From positions 2,976,001 to 3,040,000 of the forward strand of contig NC_014100.1 in the NCBI RefSeq assembly GCF_000092285.1: a stretch of 64,000 nucleotides of DNA, in the 5' to 3' direction. Under the pieces are notes generated by a model. The model was not told the origin of the DNA, did no database searches, and worked only from the letters and a program-made list of their open reading frames with translations. The position numbers were made by a program, and so were the translations under genes. Source of the stretch: Caulobacter segnis ATCC 21756. Lineage in GTDB: Bacteria > Pseudomonadota > Alphaproteobacteria > Caulobacterales > Caulobacteraceae. Shown piece by piece: positions 35,432-45,483 of the stretch (position 1 is the first letter of the stretch; the number at the start of each line of letters is the position of its first letter).

Positions 35432-36361
35432 TTAGGCGACCTCGGTTTGGCGTTGGGCCGGCGAACCAGCTCGGACGAGACGGGTGACGGCGTCCTCCAG
35501 GGAGGCGCCGGCGACGGTCAGATCATCGATGGTTTCGTCGCGGGCTAACAGCTCGCGCAGGGTGGCGGAGGCGGAGGTGGTGAGCAGGGTGACGCGACCG
35601 CCGTCGCGGCTGACGCTCGTGACGCGAGCCAAGCTGGAAAGGTCCGCGTCGCCGAGGCGCGTGCGGCAGCGAATGGCGACGGCCGAGACCTGGCTCTTGA
35701 TCGCCTCCGGCGTCCCGTCGGCGATGACGCGGCCATGGTCGATGACGACGATGCGGTCGGCCAAGGCCTCTGCTTCGTCCAGGTGATGGGTCGTCAGAAG
35801 CACCGCCGCCCCGCGGGCGATCTCGGCGCGGACCGCCGACCACAAACCCCGACGCGCGTCGATATCCATGCCCGTCGTCGGCTCGTCCAGAACCAGGAAA
35901 TCGGGACGACCGGCGATTGCGATCGCGAATTGGACCCGACGCTGCTGACCACCGGACAGCGCGCCGCAGCGACGCCGCTCCAGGCCTTCGAGGCCCGCCA
36001 ACTGGAGGGTCTCGTCCAGCGACCGGGGCTGACGATAATAGCTGCGGAAGAGATCCACCTGCTCGCGGACCGTCAGGGTGCGCGGCAGACCCGTCTCCTG
36101 AAGCATCACACCCATCCGGCCGCGCGTCGCCAGATCGCGGGGATCACCGCCAAACAGGCGGACCTGGCCGGCGTCGGGGCTCAGACGGCCGGTGAGCAGA
36201 GCGACGCTGGTGCTCTTGCCCGCGCCGTTCGGTCCCAGCAGGGCCACGCACTGGCCCGGGCGGATGATCAGGTCCAGGCCGTCCAGCGCCTGGGTCGAGC
36301 CCCGACGCTTGGTGACTTGGCTCAAGAGGCCAACGGGTGTTTGGGATAGGTTCGCTGACAT
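35432..36361 (-). CDS. ABC transporter ATP-binding protein (exporter type)
   Basis: ATG 36361 has GGGGAG eight bases upstream and starts MSANLSQTPVGLL; 309 residues. Walker A LLGPNGAGKSTSVALL near residue 44, Q-loop in VMLQETGL, signature LSGGQQRRVQFAIAIAG, Walker B FLVLDEPTTGMD, H-loop LTTHHLDEAEAL. The C-terminal extension of about 80 residues, after the DGTPEAIKSQ segment, is typical of exporters of the DrrA/NatA class. First gene of the operon ATPase-permease-kinase-regulator; an inverted-repeat box lies 76 to 96 bp upstream. Confidence 0.92.
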   Translation of the reverse strand: MSANLSQTPVGLLSQVTKRRGSTQALDGLDLIIRPGQCVALLGPNGAGKSTSVALLTGRLSPDAGQVRLFGGDPRDLATRGRMGVMLQETGLPRTLTVREQVDLFRSYYRQPRSLDETLQLAGLEGLERRRCGALSGGQQRRVQFAIAIAGRPDFLVLDEPTTGMDIDARRGLWSAVRAEIARGAAVLLTTHHLDEAEALADRIVVIDHGRVIADGTPEAIKSQVSAVAIRCRTRLGDADLSSLARVTSVSRDGGRVTLLTTSASATLRELLARDETIDDLTVAGASLEDAVTRLVRAGSPAQRQTEVA

Positions 36362-36436
36362 GACGGGCTCCCCTCGTTGTCGAGACCACCATGCGCTGAC
36401 GATGCGCCGCACATCAGTGCCGCCCGTCACCGAGCC

Positions 36437-36457
36437 GACATGACAAACGTCACCTCG
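36437..36457. promoter_or_regulatory. DesR-like box, copy 1
   Basis: Contains TGACAAACGTCA, an inverted repeat that differs by one base from the TGACA-N2-TGTCA pattern of NarL/DesR-type regulators. All 21 bases of this interval recur exactly at 42577-42597. It lies between the ABC operon (76 bp upstream of its start) and the divergent UDP-glucuronate decarboxylase gene (92 bp upstream), so it could serve either. Confidence 0.6.
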
Positions 36458-36549
36458 TGGAACTCTTCACGAAACCCGGCCTTGGAGACGCGACTTGCGG
36501 CGCGTTACAACCGGAATCGACGTGAGTCCCCGGGGAGGCCGATCGCGCG

Positions 36550-37497
36550 ATGCATACGCAGAGAATTCTCGTGACGGGGGGCGCGGGCTTCGTCGGATCG
36601 CACCTGTGCGACCGGCTACTCGAAAGCGGCGCCGAGGTGCTTTGCGTCGACAACTACTACACCGGCTCGCGCCTGAACGTGGCGCAGAACCTGTCGAATC
36701 CGCGCTTCGAGTTGCTCCGTCACGACGTGACCATGCCGCTCTATGTCGAGGTCGATCAGATCTACAATCTGGCCTGCCCGGCGAGCCCGGTGCACTACCA
36801 GTTCGACCCCGTGCAGACGACCAAGACCAGCGTCCACGGCGCCATCAACATGCTGGGTCTGGCCAAGCGGGTGAAGGCCAAGATCCTCCAGGCGTCCACC
36901 TCCGAGGTGTATGGCGACCCGACCATCCATCCCCAGGTCGAGAGCTATTGGGGCAACGTAAATCCGATCGGCATCCGCTCGTGCTACGACGAGGGCAAGC
37001 GCTGCGCCGAGACCCTGTTTTTCGACTACTGGCGCCAGCACAAGCTGCGCATCAAGGTCGCCAGGATCTTCAACACCTATGGCCCGCGCATGCATCCGAA
37101 CGACGGGCGCGTGGTGTCCAACTTCATCGTCCAGGCTCTGAAGGGCGAGGACATCACCCTTTACGGCGACGGAACCCAGACGCGGTCGTTCTGCTATGTC
37201 GACGATCTGGTGGATGGCCTGATCCGGCTGATGAACACGGGTGACGACGTCACGGGCCCGATCAATCTCGGCAATCCGGTCGAGTTCACGATGAAGCAGC
37301 TGGCCGAACTGGTCCTCGAACTCACAGGCAGCAAGTCGGCGCTGGTCCATCGCCCCCTGCCCTCCGACGACCCGCGCCAGCGCCAACCCGACATCACGCT
37401 GGCCAAGCAGCATCTGGATTGGACGCCCACAGCGCCACTGAAGGTCGGCCTGATGAAGACGATCGAATACTTCGACGGCCTGCTTAAGGCGGCGTGA
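36550..37497 (+). CDS. UDP-glucuronate decarboxylase (UDP-xylose synthase), extended SDR
   Basis: 315 residues, the usual length of bacterial UXS. Rossmann motif [16 protein letters not shown] at residues 8-23; [13 protein letters not shown] and [11 protein letters not shown] are hallmark UXS segments; catalytic Ser/Tyr/Lys in STSEVYGDP and [11 protein letters not shown]. It converts UDP-GlcA to UDP-xylose with NAD. This gives a precursor for xylose-containing polysaccharide or LPS. The gene stands alone, divergent from the ABC operon, with GGGGAGG upstream of ATG 36550. Confidence 0.92.
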   Translation: MHTQRILVTGGAGFVGSHLCDRLLESGAEVLCVDNYYTGSRLNVAQNLSNPRFELLRHDVTMPLYVEVDQIYNLACPASPVHYQFDPVQTTKTSVHGAINMLGLAKRVKAKILQASTSEVYGDPTIHPQVESYWGNVNPIGIRSCYDEGKRCAETLFFDYWRQHKLRIKVARIFNTYGPRMHPNDGRVVSNFIVQALKGEDITLYGDGTQTRSFCYVDDLVDGLIRLMNTGDDVTGPINLGNPVEFTMKQLAELVLELTGSKSALVHRPLPSDDPRQRQPDITLAKQHLDWTPTAPLKVGLMKTIEYFDGLLKAA

Positions 37498-37545
37498 TCT
37501 CGGCCAAGCCTTGCTCCAATCGAGGCGCGCCAGTAACAGCCGGTC

Positions 37546-39543
37546 ATGGCGCGTAACGTTTCCCTGCTGGCCCTCTTGCTGGCCACATCCGTCCCAGCCT
37601 TCGCTCAAGGCCAGGAAGTCGAGGCGATCTCGGTCTGGGGCCGACGAGCCAACGATCTGGGACGCGCAACCTCGGCCAGCGAGGGGCGCATCGCCTATGC
37701 CGACTTCGCGGTCCGTCCTCTGCTCCGCCCGGGCGAACTGATCGAGGCTGTGCCAGGCTTGGCCGCGACCCAGCATTCAGGCGCGGGCAAGGCCAACCAG
37801 TACTTCCTGCGCGGCTTCAACCTGGACCACGGCACGGACCTGGCCGCCTCTCTGGACGGCGTGCCCCTGAACCTGCCCTCGCACGGCCATGGCCAGGGCT
37901 ATCTGGACCTGAACCTGCTGACGCCGGAGTTCGTGCACGACATCGGCTTCAAGAAGGGCCCGTATTCCGCCGAGAACGGCGACTTCGCCACGGCCGGCGC
38001 CGTCGCCTTCGAGACCGCCGATCACCTGCACGGAGACGGACTCCAGGCCTGGGCGGGCGAGAACGACTACTATCGCGCGGTGGGCTCGAAGGCGCTGACC
38101 GACAACCTGCTGGTCGCGGCCGATCTTTCCAGCGCGCGCGGCGCGTGGACCCGTCCCGAGGACCTTCGGAAGATCAATCTGCTGGGCCGCGCGCTGGCGG
38201 GCGGCTGGTCGATCACCGCCCTCGCCTACGACGCCAAGTGGAACGCCACGGACCAGATCCCGCGCCGCGCGGTCGAGTCCGGCGCCTTGGATCGCCTGGA
38301 CACCGTCGATGCGACGGACGGGGGAAACACGGCGCGCTACATGCTGTCGGCGCGCCGTCGGGACCTGCTACGGGGTCTGGACGCGGTCGCGTATGTGCAG
38401 CGCTACACGCTCGATCTCTATTCGAACTTCACCTACTTCCTGGACGATCCCGTCAACGGCGATCAGTTCGAGCAGGTGGATCGCCGTTGGATCTACGGCG
38501 GTTCGCTGGTCAAGCGGTGGAGCCTGGGCGACGGTTGGAGCGCCCGTACGGGCGCCTCGGCGCGCGTGGACGACATCGGCAAGGTCGGCCTCTACCGCAC
38601 CACCGCCCGCGCCCGGCGCGCGACGGTTCGCCAGGACGCTCTGACGGAGTGGTCGACGGCTCTGTGGGGTGAGGCGTCCAGGCGCCTTGGCAAGGTGGAC
38701 GCGACTTTCGGTCTGCGCGCCGACGCCATGGGCGCGGACGTCGACGCAGGCGATCCTCGCAACGCCGGAACGGTCAGCGACCTGCAGCTCAGCCCGAAAC
38801 TGGCCCTGGCGTGGCGCGTCTCGAAGACCTTCGAGCTCTATGCCGATGCTGGGCGAGGCTTCCACTCGAACGACGCGCGCGGCGCGGTGATCACGGTCGA
38901 TCCGGTCACCGGCGATCCCGCCGAGCGTGCGCCGCTGTTGTCACCCACCGACGGGGCGGAGCTGGGCCTGCGCTGGAAGCGCGGCGACCTCACCGTCACC
39001 GCCGCCGCATGGGCGCTCCGGGTGGATTCGGAGCTCGTCTATGTCGGCGACGCCGGTTTCACCGAGGCCAGCGGCGCGACCCGTCGGCGAGGCGTCGAGC
39101 TGCTGGCGGACTGGCGACCGACCCCTCGCCTGAGCCTGACGGGCTCCTACGCGACCACCCACGCCCGGTTCACTGGCGATCCGCCTGAAGGCGACCGCAT
39201 CCCCAACGCCGTCGGCTCTGTGCTGAGCGCCGGCGCCAACTGGACGCCGATCAAGGGCTCGACGCTCTCGCTGACCTATCGCCGCCTGGGCGGCGCGCCC
39301 CTGGTCGAGGACAATTCGGTCCGGTCGCGTCCGACCAGCCTGGTCAACGCCCTCTTCGTCCAGGACCTGGGCCGCGCCAGCCTGATGGTCGAGGTGCTGA
39401 ACCTGACCGACAGCAAGCGCGACGACATCGCCTACCTTTATGCCTCGAGACTTCCGGGCGAGCCGACCGAGGGAGTCGAAGACACCCATTTCCACCCCGT
39501 CGAGCCCCGGGCTGTGCGCGCCGGGATCAAGATCAATTTCTGA
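37546..39543 (+). CDS. TonB-dependent receptor
   Basis: 665 residues. Signal peptide MARNVSLLALLLATSVPAFA, TonB-box-like VEAISVWGRR, plug motifs LRPGELIEAVPGLAATQHSG and QYFLRGFNLDHGTDLAASLD, and a barrel ending AGIKINF with C-terminal Phe. His-rich stretches (LPSHGHGQGYLDL, ADHLHGDG, DTHFHPVEP) are notable and could bind a metal or simply be loops. The compact size resembles metal/siderophore-type receptors more than large sugar receptors. Ligand unknown. 48 bp after the decarboxylase gene. Confidence 0.88.
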   Translation: MARNVSLLALLLATSVPAFAQGQEVEAISVWGRRANDLGRATSASEGRIAYADFAVRPLLRPGELIEAVPGLAATQHSGAGKANQYFLRGFNLDHGTDLAASLDGVPLNLPSHGHGQGYLDLNLLTPEFVHDIGFKKGPYSAENGDFATAGAVAFETADHLHGDGLQAWAGENDYYRAVGSKALTDNLLVAADLSSARGAWTRPEDLRKINLLGRALAGGWSITALAYDAKWNATDQIPRRAVESGALDRLDTVDATDGGNTARYMLSARRRDLLRGLDAVAYVQRYTLDLYSNFTYFLDDPVNGDQFEQVDRRWIYGGSLVKRWSLGDGWSARTGASARVDDIGKVGLYRTTARARRATVRQDALTEWSTALWGEASRRLGKVDATFGLRADAMGADVDAGDPRNAGTVSDLQLSPKLALAWRVSKTFELYADAGRGFHSNDARGAVITVDPVTGDPAERAPLLSPTDGAELGLRWKRGDLTVTAAAWALRVDSELVYVGDAGFTEASGATRRRGVELLADWRPTPRLSLTGSYATTHARFTGDPPEGDRIPNAVGSVLSAGANWTPIKGSTLSLTYRRLGGAPLVEDNSVRSRPTSLVNALFVQDLGRASLMVEVLNLTDSKRDDIAYLYASRLPGEPTEGVEDTHFHPVEPRAVRAGIKINF

Positions 39544-39635
39544 CGCAACCGGACGGAAAAAAGGGATGATTTCCCCCGCTGTCCTGGCCAAGGTGTCGCT
39601 GGGGTTTATCAGGGTTCTGAATTGAGGGGCTGAAC

Positions 39636-42057
39636 TTGTCCAAGGGTTCTATTCGTTACGCCGTGGCCGGCGTCATCGCGGCCGCGCTCGCCGTTTCTGT
39701 TGCTCACGCCGACGCCATCAAGCAGACCAAGGCGCCGTTCGACGACAAGTTCCGCCAGCTGGAAGGGGAGGATTGGCCGACCCCGACCGACTACCGCAAC
39801 GCCGCGCGGGCGCGCCGGGCTATCGCTACTGGCAGCAGAAGGTCGACTACGACGTCGCCGTGCGCCTGAACGAAGACACCAAGACGCTGACCGGCCGCGA
39901 GACGATCACCTACCGCAACAACTCGCCCGACAGCCTGCCCTATCTGTGGCTGTTGCTGGACCAGGACTATAAGCGCGACTCGATCAGCAAGATGACCGAG
40001 ACGGTCTCTGGCGACTCGGTGAGCCTGGGTCAGGTTCGGCGGCTTCAGCGCCTCAAGGAGTGGGAAGGCGGCTTCACCATCACGTCGGTGAAGGACGCCT
40101 CGGGCCGTCCGCTGAAGTTCACCGTGGTCGACACGCTGCTGCGCGTCGACCTGCCGGCCGCCGTGCGCGGCAATGGCGGAGAGACCAAGTTCACGATCGA
40201 GTGGTCGCTGCCCATGGTCGAGAACAAGGTGGTCGGTGGCCGCAGCGGCTACGAATGCTTCACCGGCAAGGGCGAAGACGGCAACTGCATCTACGAAGGC
40301 GCGCAGTGGTTCCCCCGCCTGGCCGTCTATTCCGACTACGAAGGCTGGCACAACAAGGCCTTCCTGGGCTCGGGCGAATTCACGCTCGAGTTCGGCGACT
40401 ACCGGGTGGCCCTGACCGTGCCGTCCGACCACGTGGTCTCGGCCACCGGCGTGCTGCAGAACCCCGCCGCGGTGCTCTCGCCGGCCCAACGTGACCGCCT
40501 GGCCAAGGCCCGCACCGCCAGCGAGCCGGTTTATGTTGTCACTCCGGAAGAGGCGCTGGCCGCCGAAAAGGGCAAGGCCAAGACCGAGAAGACCTGGGTC
40601 TTCCAGGCCAGCAACGTCCGCGACTTCGGCTGGGCCAGCTCGCGCAAGTTCGTGTGGGACGCCCTGGGCGTGAAGCAGGAAGACGCCAAGGCCGAGCACC
40701 CGGTGGTGATGGCCATGTCCTTCTTCCCGAAGGAAGCCCGCCCCCTGTGGGACGCCTACTCGACGAAGTCGATCGCCCACACCCTGAAGGTCTATTCGGA
40801 CTTCACCTTCGCCTATCCCTATCCGGTGGCTCAGTCGGTCAACGGCCCGGTCGGCGGCATGGAGTATCCGATGATCTCCTTCAACGGCCCGCGGCCGGTG
40901 AAGGACAAGAAGACGGGCGCCCTCACCTACACCGAGCGCGCCAAGTACGGCCTGATCGGCGTCGTGATCCACGAGGTGGGCCACAACTACTTCCCGATGA
41001 TCGTCAATTCCGACGAGCGTCAGTGGACCTGGATGGACGAGGGCCTCAACAGCTTCCTCGAGTTCCAGGCCGAGGTGCAGTGGGACAAGAAGTTCCCGGC
41101 GCGTCGCGGCGAGCCCAAGGACATCGTCGAGTACATGGTCAGCCAGGACCAGGTGCCGCTGATGACCCAGTCGGACTCGGTGATCCAGTTCGGCCCGAAC
41201 GGCTACTCCAAGCCGGCCACCGCGCTGGTCATCCTGCGCGAGACGGTCATGGGCCGCGAACTCTTCGATCGCGCCTTCAAGGAGTACTCGAACCGCTGGC
41301 GGTTCAAGCACCCGACCCCGTATGACTTCTTCCGCACGATGGAGGAGTCGTCGGGCGTCGATCTCGACTGGTTCTGGCGCGGCTGGTTCTACTCGACCGA
41401 TCACGTCGACATCGCGCTGGACAAGATCGTCCAGGCTCGTCTCGACAGCGGCGATCCCCCGATGTCGAGGCCGCCAGCCGCAAGGCCGAGCGCGCCAAGG
41501 AGCCGGAATCGCGCACCGCCGCGAACAACAAGGCCCCGACGGTCGTCGAACTCGATCCCAAGACGCGCGACTTCTACAATGCGAACGACGAGTTCTCGGT
41601 GTTCGACAGCGCCCGTAAGAAGGCCAAGTCGGCGCGCGAGGATCTGACGCCGGAAGAACAGGCCGCCCAGGACTTCAAGGACAACCTCTATCGCTTCACC
41701 TTCCGCAACATCGGCGGGCTGGTGATGCCGGTGATCCTGAAGATGGACTTCGCCGACGGCTCCTCGGAGATGGTTCGCATTCCCGCCGAGATTTGGCGCA
41801 AGAACTCCAAGCAGGTCACCTGGCAGTACGTCTCGACCAAGCAGCTGAAGGGCGCCCAGCTCGATCCGCTGTGGGAAACGGCCGACGCCGATCGCGGCAA
41901 CAACGTCTACGAAGGCGCGATCGTCCCGACCACCTTGAAGATCGCGAAGCCGCCGGAAGGCTCCAACCGGATGAAGGACGCCAACATGAAGGTCGAACCG
42001 GACAGCTTGGCCACTCTGCCGAACGCCGAGCCCAAGAAGGACGAAGGCTCCAAGTGA
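39636..42057 (+). pseudogene. M1-family metallopeptidase, two apparent frameshifts
   Basis: TTG 39636 with GAGGGG upstream starts a signal peptide (SIRYAVAGVIAAALAVSVAHA). The frame breaks at about 39801-39820, where one extra base would join NAA to GAPGYRYWQQK. It breaks again at the C-run 41456-41460, where a sixth C would join LDSGDPP to DVEAASRKAER. Between the breaks lies an M1 peptidase: GGMEYPM (the GxMEN equivalent) and HEVGHNYFP (zinc HExxH) with WMDEGLNSF further on. The third part, after 41461, continues to SEMVRIPAEIW and KKDEGSK. Joined, it would encode about 807 residues. Both breaks are single-base losses in GC-rich runs with no other decay, so sequencing error is as likely as a true pseudogene. 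Confidence 0.85.
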
Positions 42058-42572
42058 ACCGGCGCGCGGTCGCTCTCCTGGCGGTGGCGAGCCTCGTGCT
42101 CGCCCCGCTTCCGGCGGCCGCGCATCGCGGCCACGGCGCGCTGAGCGTCGTGGAGATTGATGGCAAGACCGGCGCCGTCACCGTGAGTCATCGTATCCCG
42201 GCCCATGACGCCGAGCCGGCGCTGGCCATGATCGCGCCCGAGGCCCAGGCCAGCCTCGACGATCCGGACGCGATCGAAGCGCTGAAGGGCTACATGGCCA
42301 CGCATTTCACGGTGGCCGCGGCCGGAGCGCCCATCGCGCTCACGCTCAAGGACATGACTCTCGGCGCCGACGAAGTGCGCCTAGAGTACGTCGGCAAGAT
42401 TGCTCCCGCCGCTGTCTCGGAAGAGATCGCCGTGCGAGCCGCCATGTTCGCCGATGTCTACGGCGATCAGGTCAACCAGGTGAACATCCGCCGACTCGGT
42501 GTCACGCGCAGCCTGATCTTCAATGGGGCGGACGCCGCCGCGCCTCAGACTCTGGATGCGGTCGCGCCCTGA
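42054..42572 (+). CDS. DUF6702-like secreted protein
   Basis: GTG 42054 overlaps the peptidase stop by four bases (GTGA), giving 172 residues with a signal peptide (RRAVALLAVASLVLAPLPAAA). The mature part begins HRGHGALSVVEIDGKTGAVT and includes LYVRLEYVGKI-like beta strands (actual EVRLEYVGKIAP); it fits the DUF6702 pattern. The function is unknown. Translational coupling to the M1 peptidase suggests a joint periplasmic role, and its intact frame after the broken peptidase gene argues that the operon is still under selection. Confidence 0.7.
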   Translation: MNRRAVALLAVASLVLAPLPAAAHRGHGALSVVEIDGKTGAVTVSHRIPAHDAEPALAMIAPEAQASLDDPDAIEALKGYMATHFTVAAAGAPIALTLKDMTLGADEVRLEYVGKIAPAAVSEEIAVRAAMFADVYGDQVNQVNIRRLGVTRSLIFNGADAAAPQTLDAVAP

Positions 42573-42576
42573 GCGG

Positions 42577-42597
42577 GACATGACAAACGTCACCTCG
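42577..42597. promoter_or_regulatory. DesR-like box, copy 2
   Basis: Identical over 21 bases to 36437-36457, with core TGACAAACGTCA. It lies 5 bases after the DUF6702 stop and 71 bp upstream of the TonB receptor start at 42669. A site matched to this length 6 kb from its partner suggests one regulator, most simply the DesR-like protein at 32916-33521. Confidence 0.6.
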
Positions 42598-42668
42598 GAC
42601 GCGTGACCCCAGGCACTGCAACGCTTTGAGTCGCCCTGGCAGGGTCTCCGCAACAGAGGAGACCTTCG

Positions 42669-44894
42669 ATGACCTTCATGACCCGCCGCGCCGCCCTTCT
42701 GGCCGCCACGGGCCTGGTCGCGTTCAGCGCCAACGCCTTCGCCCAAACGACGACCTCATCCCCGGCCCCCGCCAAGAAGGAGCCGTCGAACCAGGTGCAG
42801 GGCGTGACGATCACCGCGCCCAACGGCCAGGATATCAAGACCTCGATCGACCGCCGCAGCTATAGCCTGGGCAAGGACATCCAGGCGACCACCGGCTCGG
42901 TCGCCGACGTGCTGCGCAACGTGCCCTCGGTTCAAGTGGACGTGCAGGGCAATGTCAGCCTGCGCGGCGACTCCAACGTTACGATCATGATCGACGGCAA
43001 GCCGTCCGGCATGTTCAAGGGCGAGAACCGCGGCCAGGTCCTGCAGCAGATCCCCGCCAGCCAGTTCGAGCGCGTCGAGGTGATGACCAATCCCTCGGCC
43101 GCCTTCAGCCCCGAGGGCACGGCGGGCGTCATCAACCTGATCACCAAGCAGCAGCGCGCCGTCGGGACCACAGGTTCGGTGCGGGGTAACTTCGGCACGG
43201 AAGGCCGCAAGAACGCCAGCATCAGCCTCGCCCGCAACACCAAGGCCCTGACCCTATCGGCCGACGCCGGATGGCGCCGCGACAAGGCCAAGGGGCGGAT
43301 CGTCGACGAGCGCGAGCGCCTCGACACCGCCACGGGTCAATATTCGCCCAGCCATCAGAAGGTCGATTTCGTCAGCCGGGGCCAATCGCACAACGCCCGC
43401 GCCGGCGTCGACTACGACCTGGACAAGAAGACCCGGCTCAGCGCCGAAGCCCGCTACAACGACATGACCTACAAGTCCAAGTCCGGCTCGGACTATGACG
43501 GCCGCACACCGAGCGGCGCGCCCAGCGTCCGCTACCAGCGGCGCGGCGACGGCGAGATGAAGCGCTCCGTGGCGGGCCTGTCGAGCGACCTGCGCCGCAA
43601 ACTCTCCGGCGACGATCATGAGTTCACCGTTCGCGCCAGCCTCGAGCGCACCCGCGACCGCCAGACCACCGCTTCGGACGGCTTCAATCAGTTGCCGGTC
43701 GCCTCGAACTACGCCGAGCGCGTCCGGATCGGCGATGAGCTGGTCCAGACTCGGCTGAAGGCCGAGTACAAGCGCCCCCTGCCCGACGGCGCCAAGCTGG
43801 TCGCTGGCTATGAGCTGCAGATCGACGACAACGACTACGACAACTTCGGCGCCCGGGGTCCGATCGGCGGATCCTTGACCACCGATCCGGCGCTAACCAA
43901 CCAGTTCAAGTACGATCAGGCCGTGAACGCCTTCTACGCCACCTACAGCCGCGCGATCGGCGACTGGACGGTGATGCCGGGCCTGCGCTTGGAAGAGGTC
44001 CAGGTCGACACCAATCAGGTCACGTCGAGCCTCAAGGACTCCTACGACTACCTTCGCGCCTATCCGTCGCTGCATGTCCAATACAAGGTCGACGACACCC
44101 GCCAGATCAACGCCAGCTACAGCCGCCGCATCCAGCGGCCCACAGCTCAAGATCTGAACCCTTATAGGATCTACCAGGACCCCTATAACTACCGCCAAGG
44201 CGACCCGCGCCTGAAGCCGCAGGTGACGGACTCGTTCGAGGTCGCCTACCAACTGCGCAAGGGCTTCAACTACTATCTGGGCACGCTTTACTGGCGTCAG
44301 GCGCGGGACGGCGTCACCGACGTGGTGCGCGAGCTGCCGGGCGGCGCGCTGCTGACCACCAAGGCCAATCTCGCCAAGAGCCGCAGCGGCGGTCTGGAGC
44401 TGGTCGCCAACGCTCGCCTGACGCCGAAGATTTCCTACACGATCAGCGGCAACGCCGCCTGGAACGAGATCGGCGCCACCGACCTCGGCTTCCCCGACAG
44501 CCGCTCGACCTGGGCCGTGTCGGGCTACGCCGCCCTGAATATCCAGGCGACGCCGAAGGACTTCCTGCAGATCAGCGGCTTCGCGATCGGAAAACGCCTG
44601 ACGCCCCAAGGCTATCGCGAACCAACCGGCATGCTGAACCTGGGCTACCGCCACAAGTTCAACGATCGTCTGTCCGGCGTCATCACCGTGCAGGACTCGC
44701 TGAAGACCTTCGGCGACAAGCTGGTCATCAATACCGCCGCTTTGAAGGAGCGCCGGGCGATGGACCTCGACCTGCGCGCCATCTTCGTCGGCGTCACCTA
44801 CGGCTTCGGCGGCCAGGGTGCGGCCAATCCCCGTCGGCCGCGCGAGCCGGCGTTCGACTTCCAGACCACACCGGGCGGCGTCGGTCCGATGTAG
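42669..44894 (+). CDS. TonB-dependent receptor, OMP_b-brl_3-like
   Basis: 741 residues; ATG 42669 follows AGAGGAGA (ATG 42678 is an alternative). Signal peptide to NAFAQ. The plug shows SVADVLRNVPSVQVDVQGNV, SLRGDSNVTIMIDGKPSGM, and FERVEVMTNPSAAFSPEGTA with GVINLITK. The barrel is of the type found in ferrienterochelin-like receptors of the beta-barrel family 3. Unusually, the C-terminus runs past the barrel into a Pro/Arg-rich tail (NPRRPREPAF) and ends VGPM rather than Phe. The upstream 21-bp box links it to the DesKR-ABC operon, so it may take up or sense the compound that system responds to. Confidence 0.87.
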   Translation: MTFMTRRAALLAATGLVAFSANAFAQTTTSSPAPAKKEPSNQVQGVTITAPNGQDIKTSIDRRSYSLGKDIQATTGSVADVLRNVPSVQVDVQGNVSLRGDSNVTIMIDGKPSGMFKGENRGQVLQQIPASQFERVEVMTNPSAAFSPEGTAGVINLITKQQRAVGTTGSVRGNFGTEGRKNASISLARNTKALTLSADAGWRRDKAKGRIVDERERLDTATGQYSPSHQKVDFVSRGQSHNARAGVDYDLDKKTRLSAEARYNDMTYKSKSGSDYDGRTPSGAPSVRYQRRGDGEMKRSVAGLSSDLRRKLSGDDHEFTVRASLERTRDRQTTASDGFNQLPVASNYAERVRIGDELVQTRLKAEYKRPLPDGAKLVAGYELQIDDNDYDNFGARGPIGGSLTTDPALTNQFKYDQAVNAFYATYSRAIGDWTVMPGLRLEEVQVDTNQVTSSLKDSYDYLRAYPSLHVQYKVDDTRQINASYSRRIQRPTAQDLNPYRIYQDPYNYRQGDPRLKPQVTDSFEVAYQLRKGFNYYLGTLYWRQARDGVTDVVRELPGGALLTTKANLAKSRSGGLELVANARLTPKISYTISGNAAWNEIGATDLGFPDSRSTWAVSGYAALNIQATPKDFLQISGFAIGKRLTPQGYREPTGMLNLGYRHKFNDRLSGVITVQDSLKTFGDKLVINTAALKERRAMDLDLRAIFVGVTYGFGGQGAANPRRPREPAFDFQTTPGGVGPM

Positions 44895-44904
44895 ACTCCG
44901 GGGC

Positions 44905-44935
44905 GGCGGTCGGCGGGTGTCTCGCCGGCCGCCGC
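44905..44935 (+). terminator. Hairpin after TonB receptor
   Basis: CGGCGGTCGGCG pairs with CGCCGGCCGCCG (one T-G wobble) around a 7-base loop, 10 bases after the stop. No U tract. Confidence 0.4.
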
Positions 44936-44984
44936 AACGGGGCGCAGTTGAGCCTCTCATGCTTTCGCTGCGACAACCTGCCTT

Positions 44985-45473
44985 ATGGCCTTTGTCGCGC
45001 GATCGGCTTTCTGCAGAGGCATGACAAGCTTAGCCGTAACGTCCGAAGTCCACCTTCCTGGCGGAGCCGCCATCCGCGTGGCCACCAACTTCCTGCTCGA
45101 CCAACTGGTGGCGGGAATCGAAGCCCATGACGGCGATCTGCTTGGCCTCCTGGTGCTGGCGGCGCTGAGTTCAGGCAATTGCGCCCATCTGCCGGCCGAC
45201 CAGTTCGCCGACCTGGACAAGGCGCCGCCAGATCGTGAGCGACGCCCTCTGACCATCCGGCAGGTCGCCAATTCCCTCGGCCAACCCTATGAAACGGTGC
45301 GCCGCCGCTTTGTCGTTCTGGAGGCCGCCGGAAAAATAACCCGGCGCGGCCGCAACGGCTTTATCGTCCCGGAAGCGATCGACCGCTCCCCGGAGCGCCT
45401 GGAGGCCGTCCGTCGCACCTACGCCAAGATCCAGCGCGCGGTGAAGACTCTGCAGGCCCTCGAACGGCGCTGA
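44985..45473 (+). CDS. Small winged-helix DNA-binding protein
   Basis: 162 residues if ATG 44985 is used; ATG 45021 (MTSLAVTSEVHL) is equally possible, and neither has a well-spaced ribosome site. The C-terminal half carries a helix-turn-helix: RRPLTIRQVANSLGQPYETV followed by RRRFVVLEAAGKI and the wing TRRGRNGFIVP. This resembles replication-initiation or GntR/MarR-like winged helices. The N-terminal half (VATNFLLDQLVAGIEAHDGD) is helical and may dimerise or bind a ligand. Target unknown; the nearest candidates are the adjacent receptor genes. Confidence 0.65.
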   Translation: MAFVARSAFCRGMTSLAVTSEVHLPGGAAIRVATNFLLDQLVAGIEAHDGDLLGLLVLAALSSGNCAHLPADQFADLDKAPPDRERRPLTIRQVANSLGQPYETVRRRFVVLEAAGKITRRGRNGFIVPEAIDRSPERLEAVRRTYAKIQRAVKTLQALERR

Positions 45474-45483
45474 AGCCTGAAGA

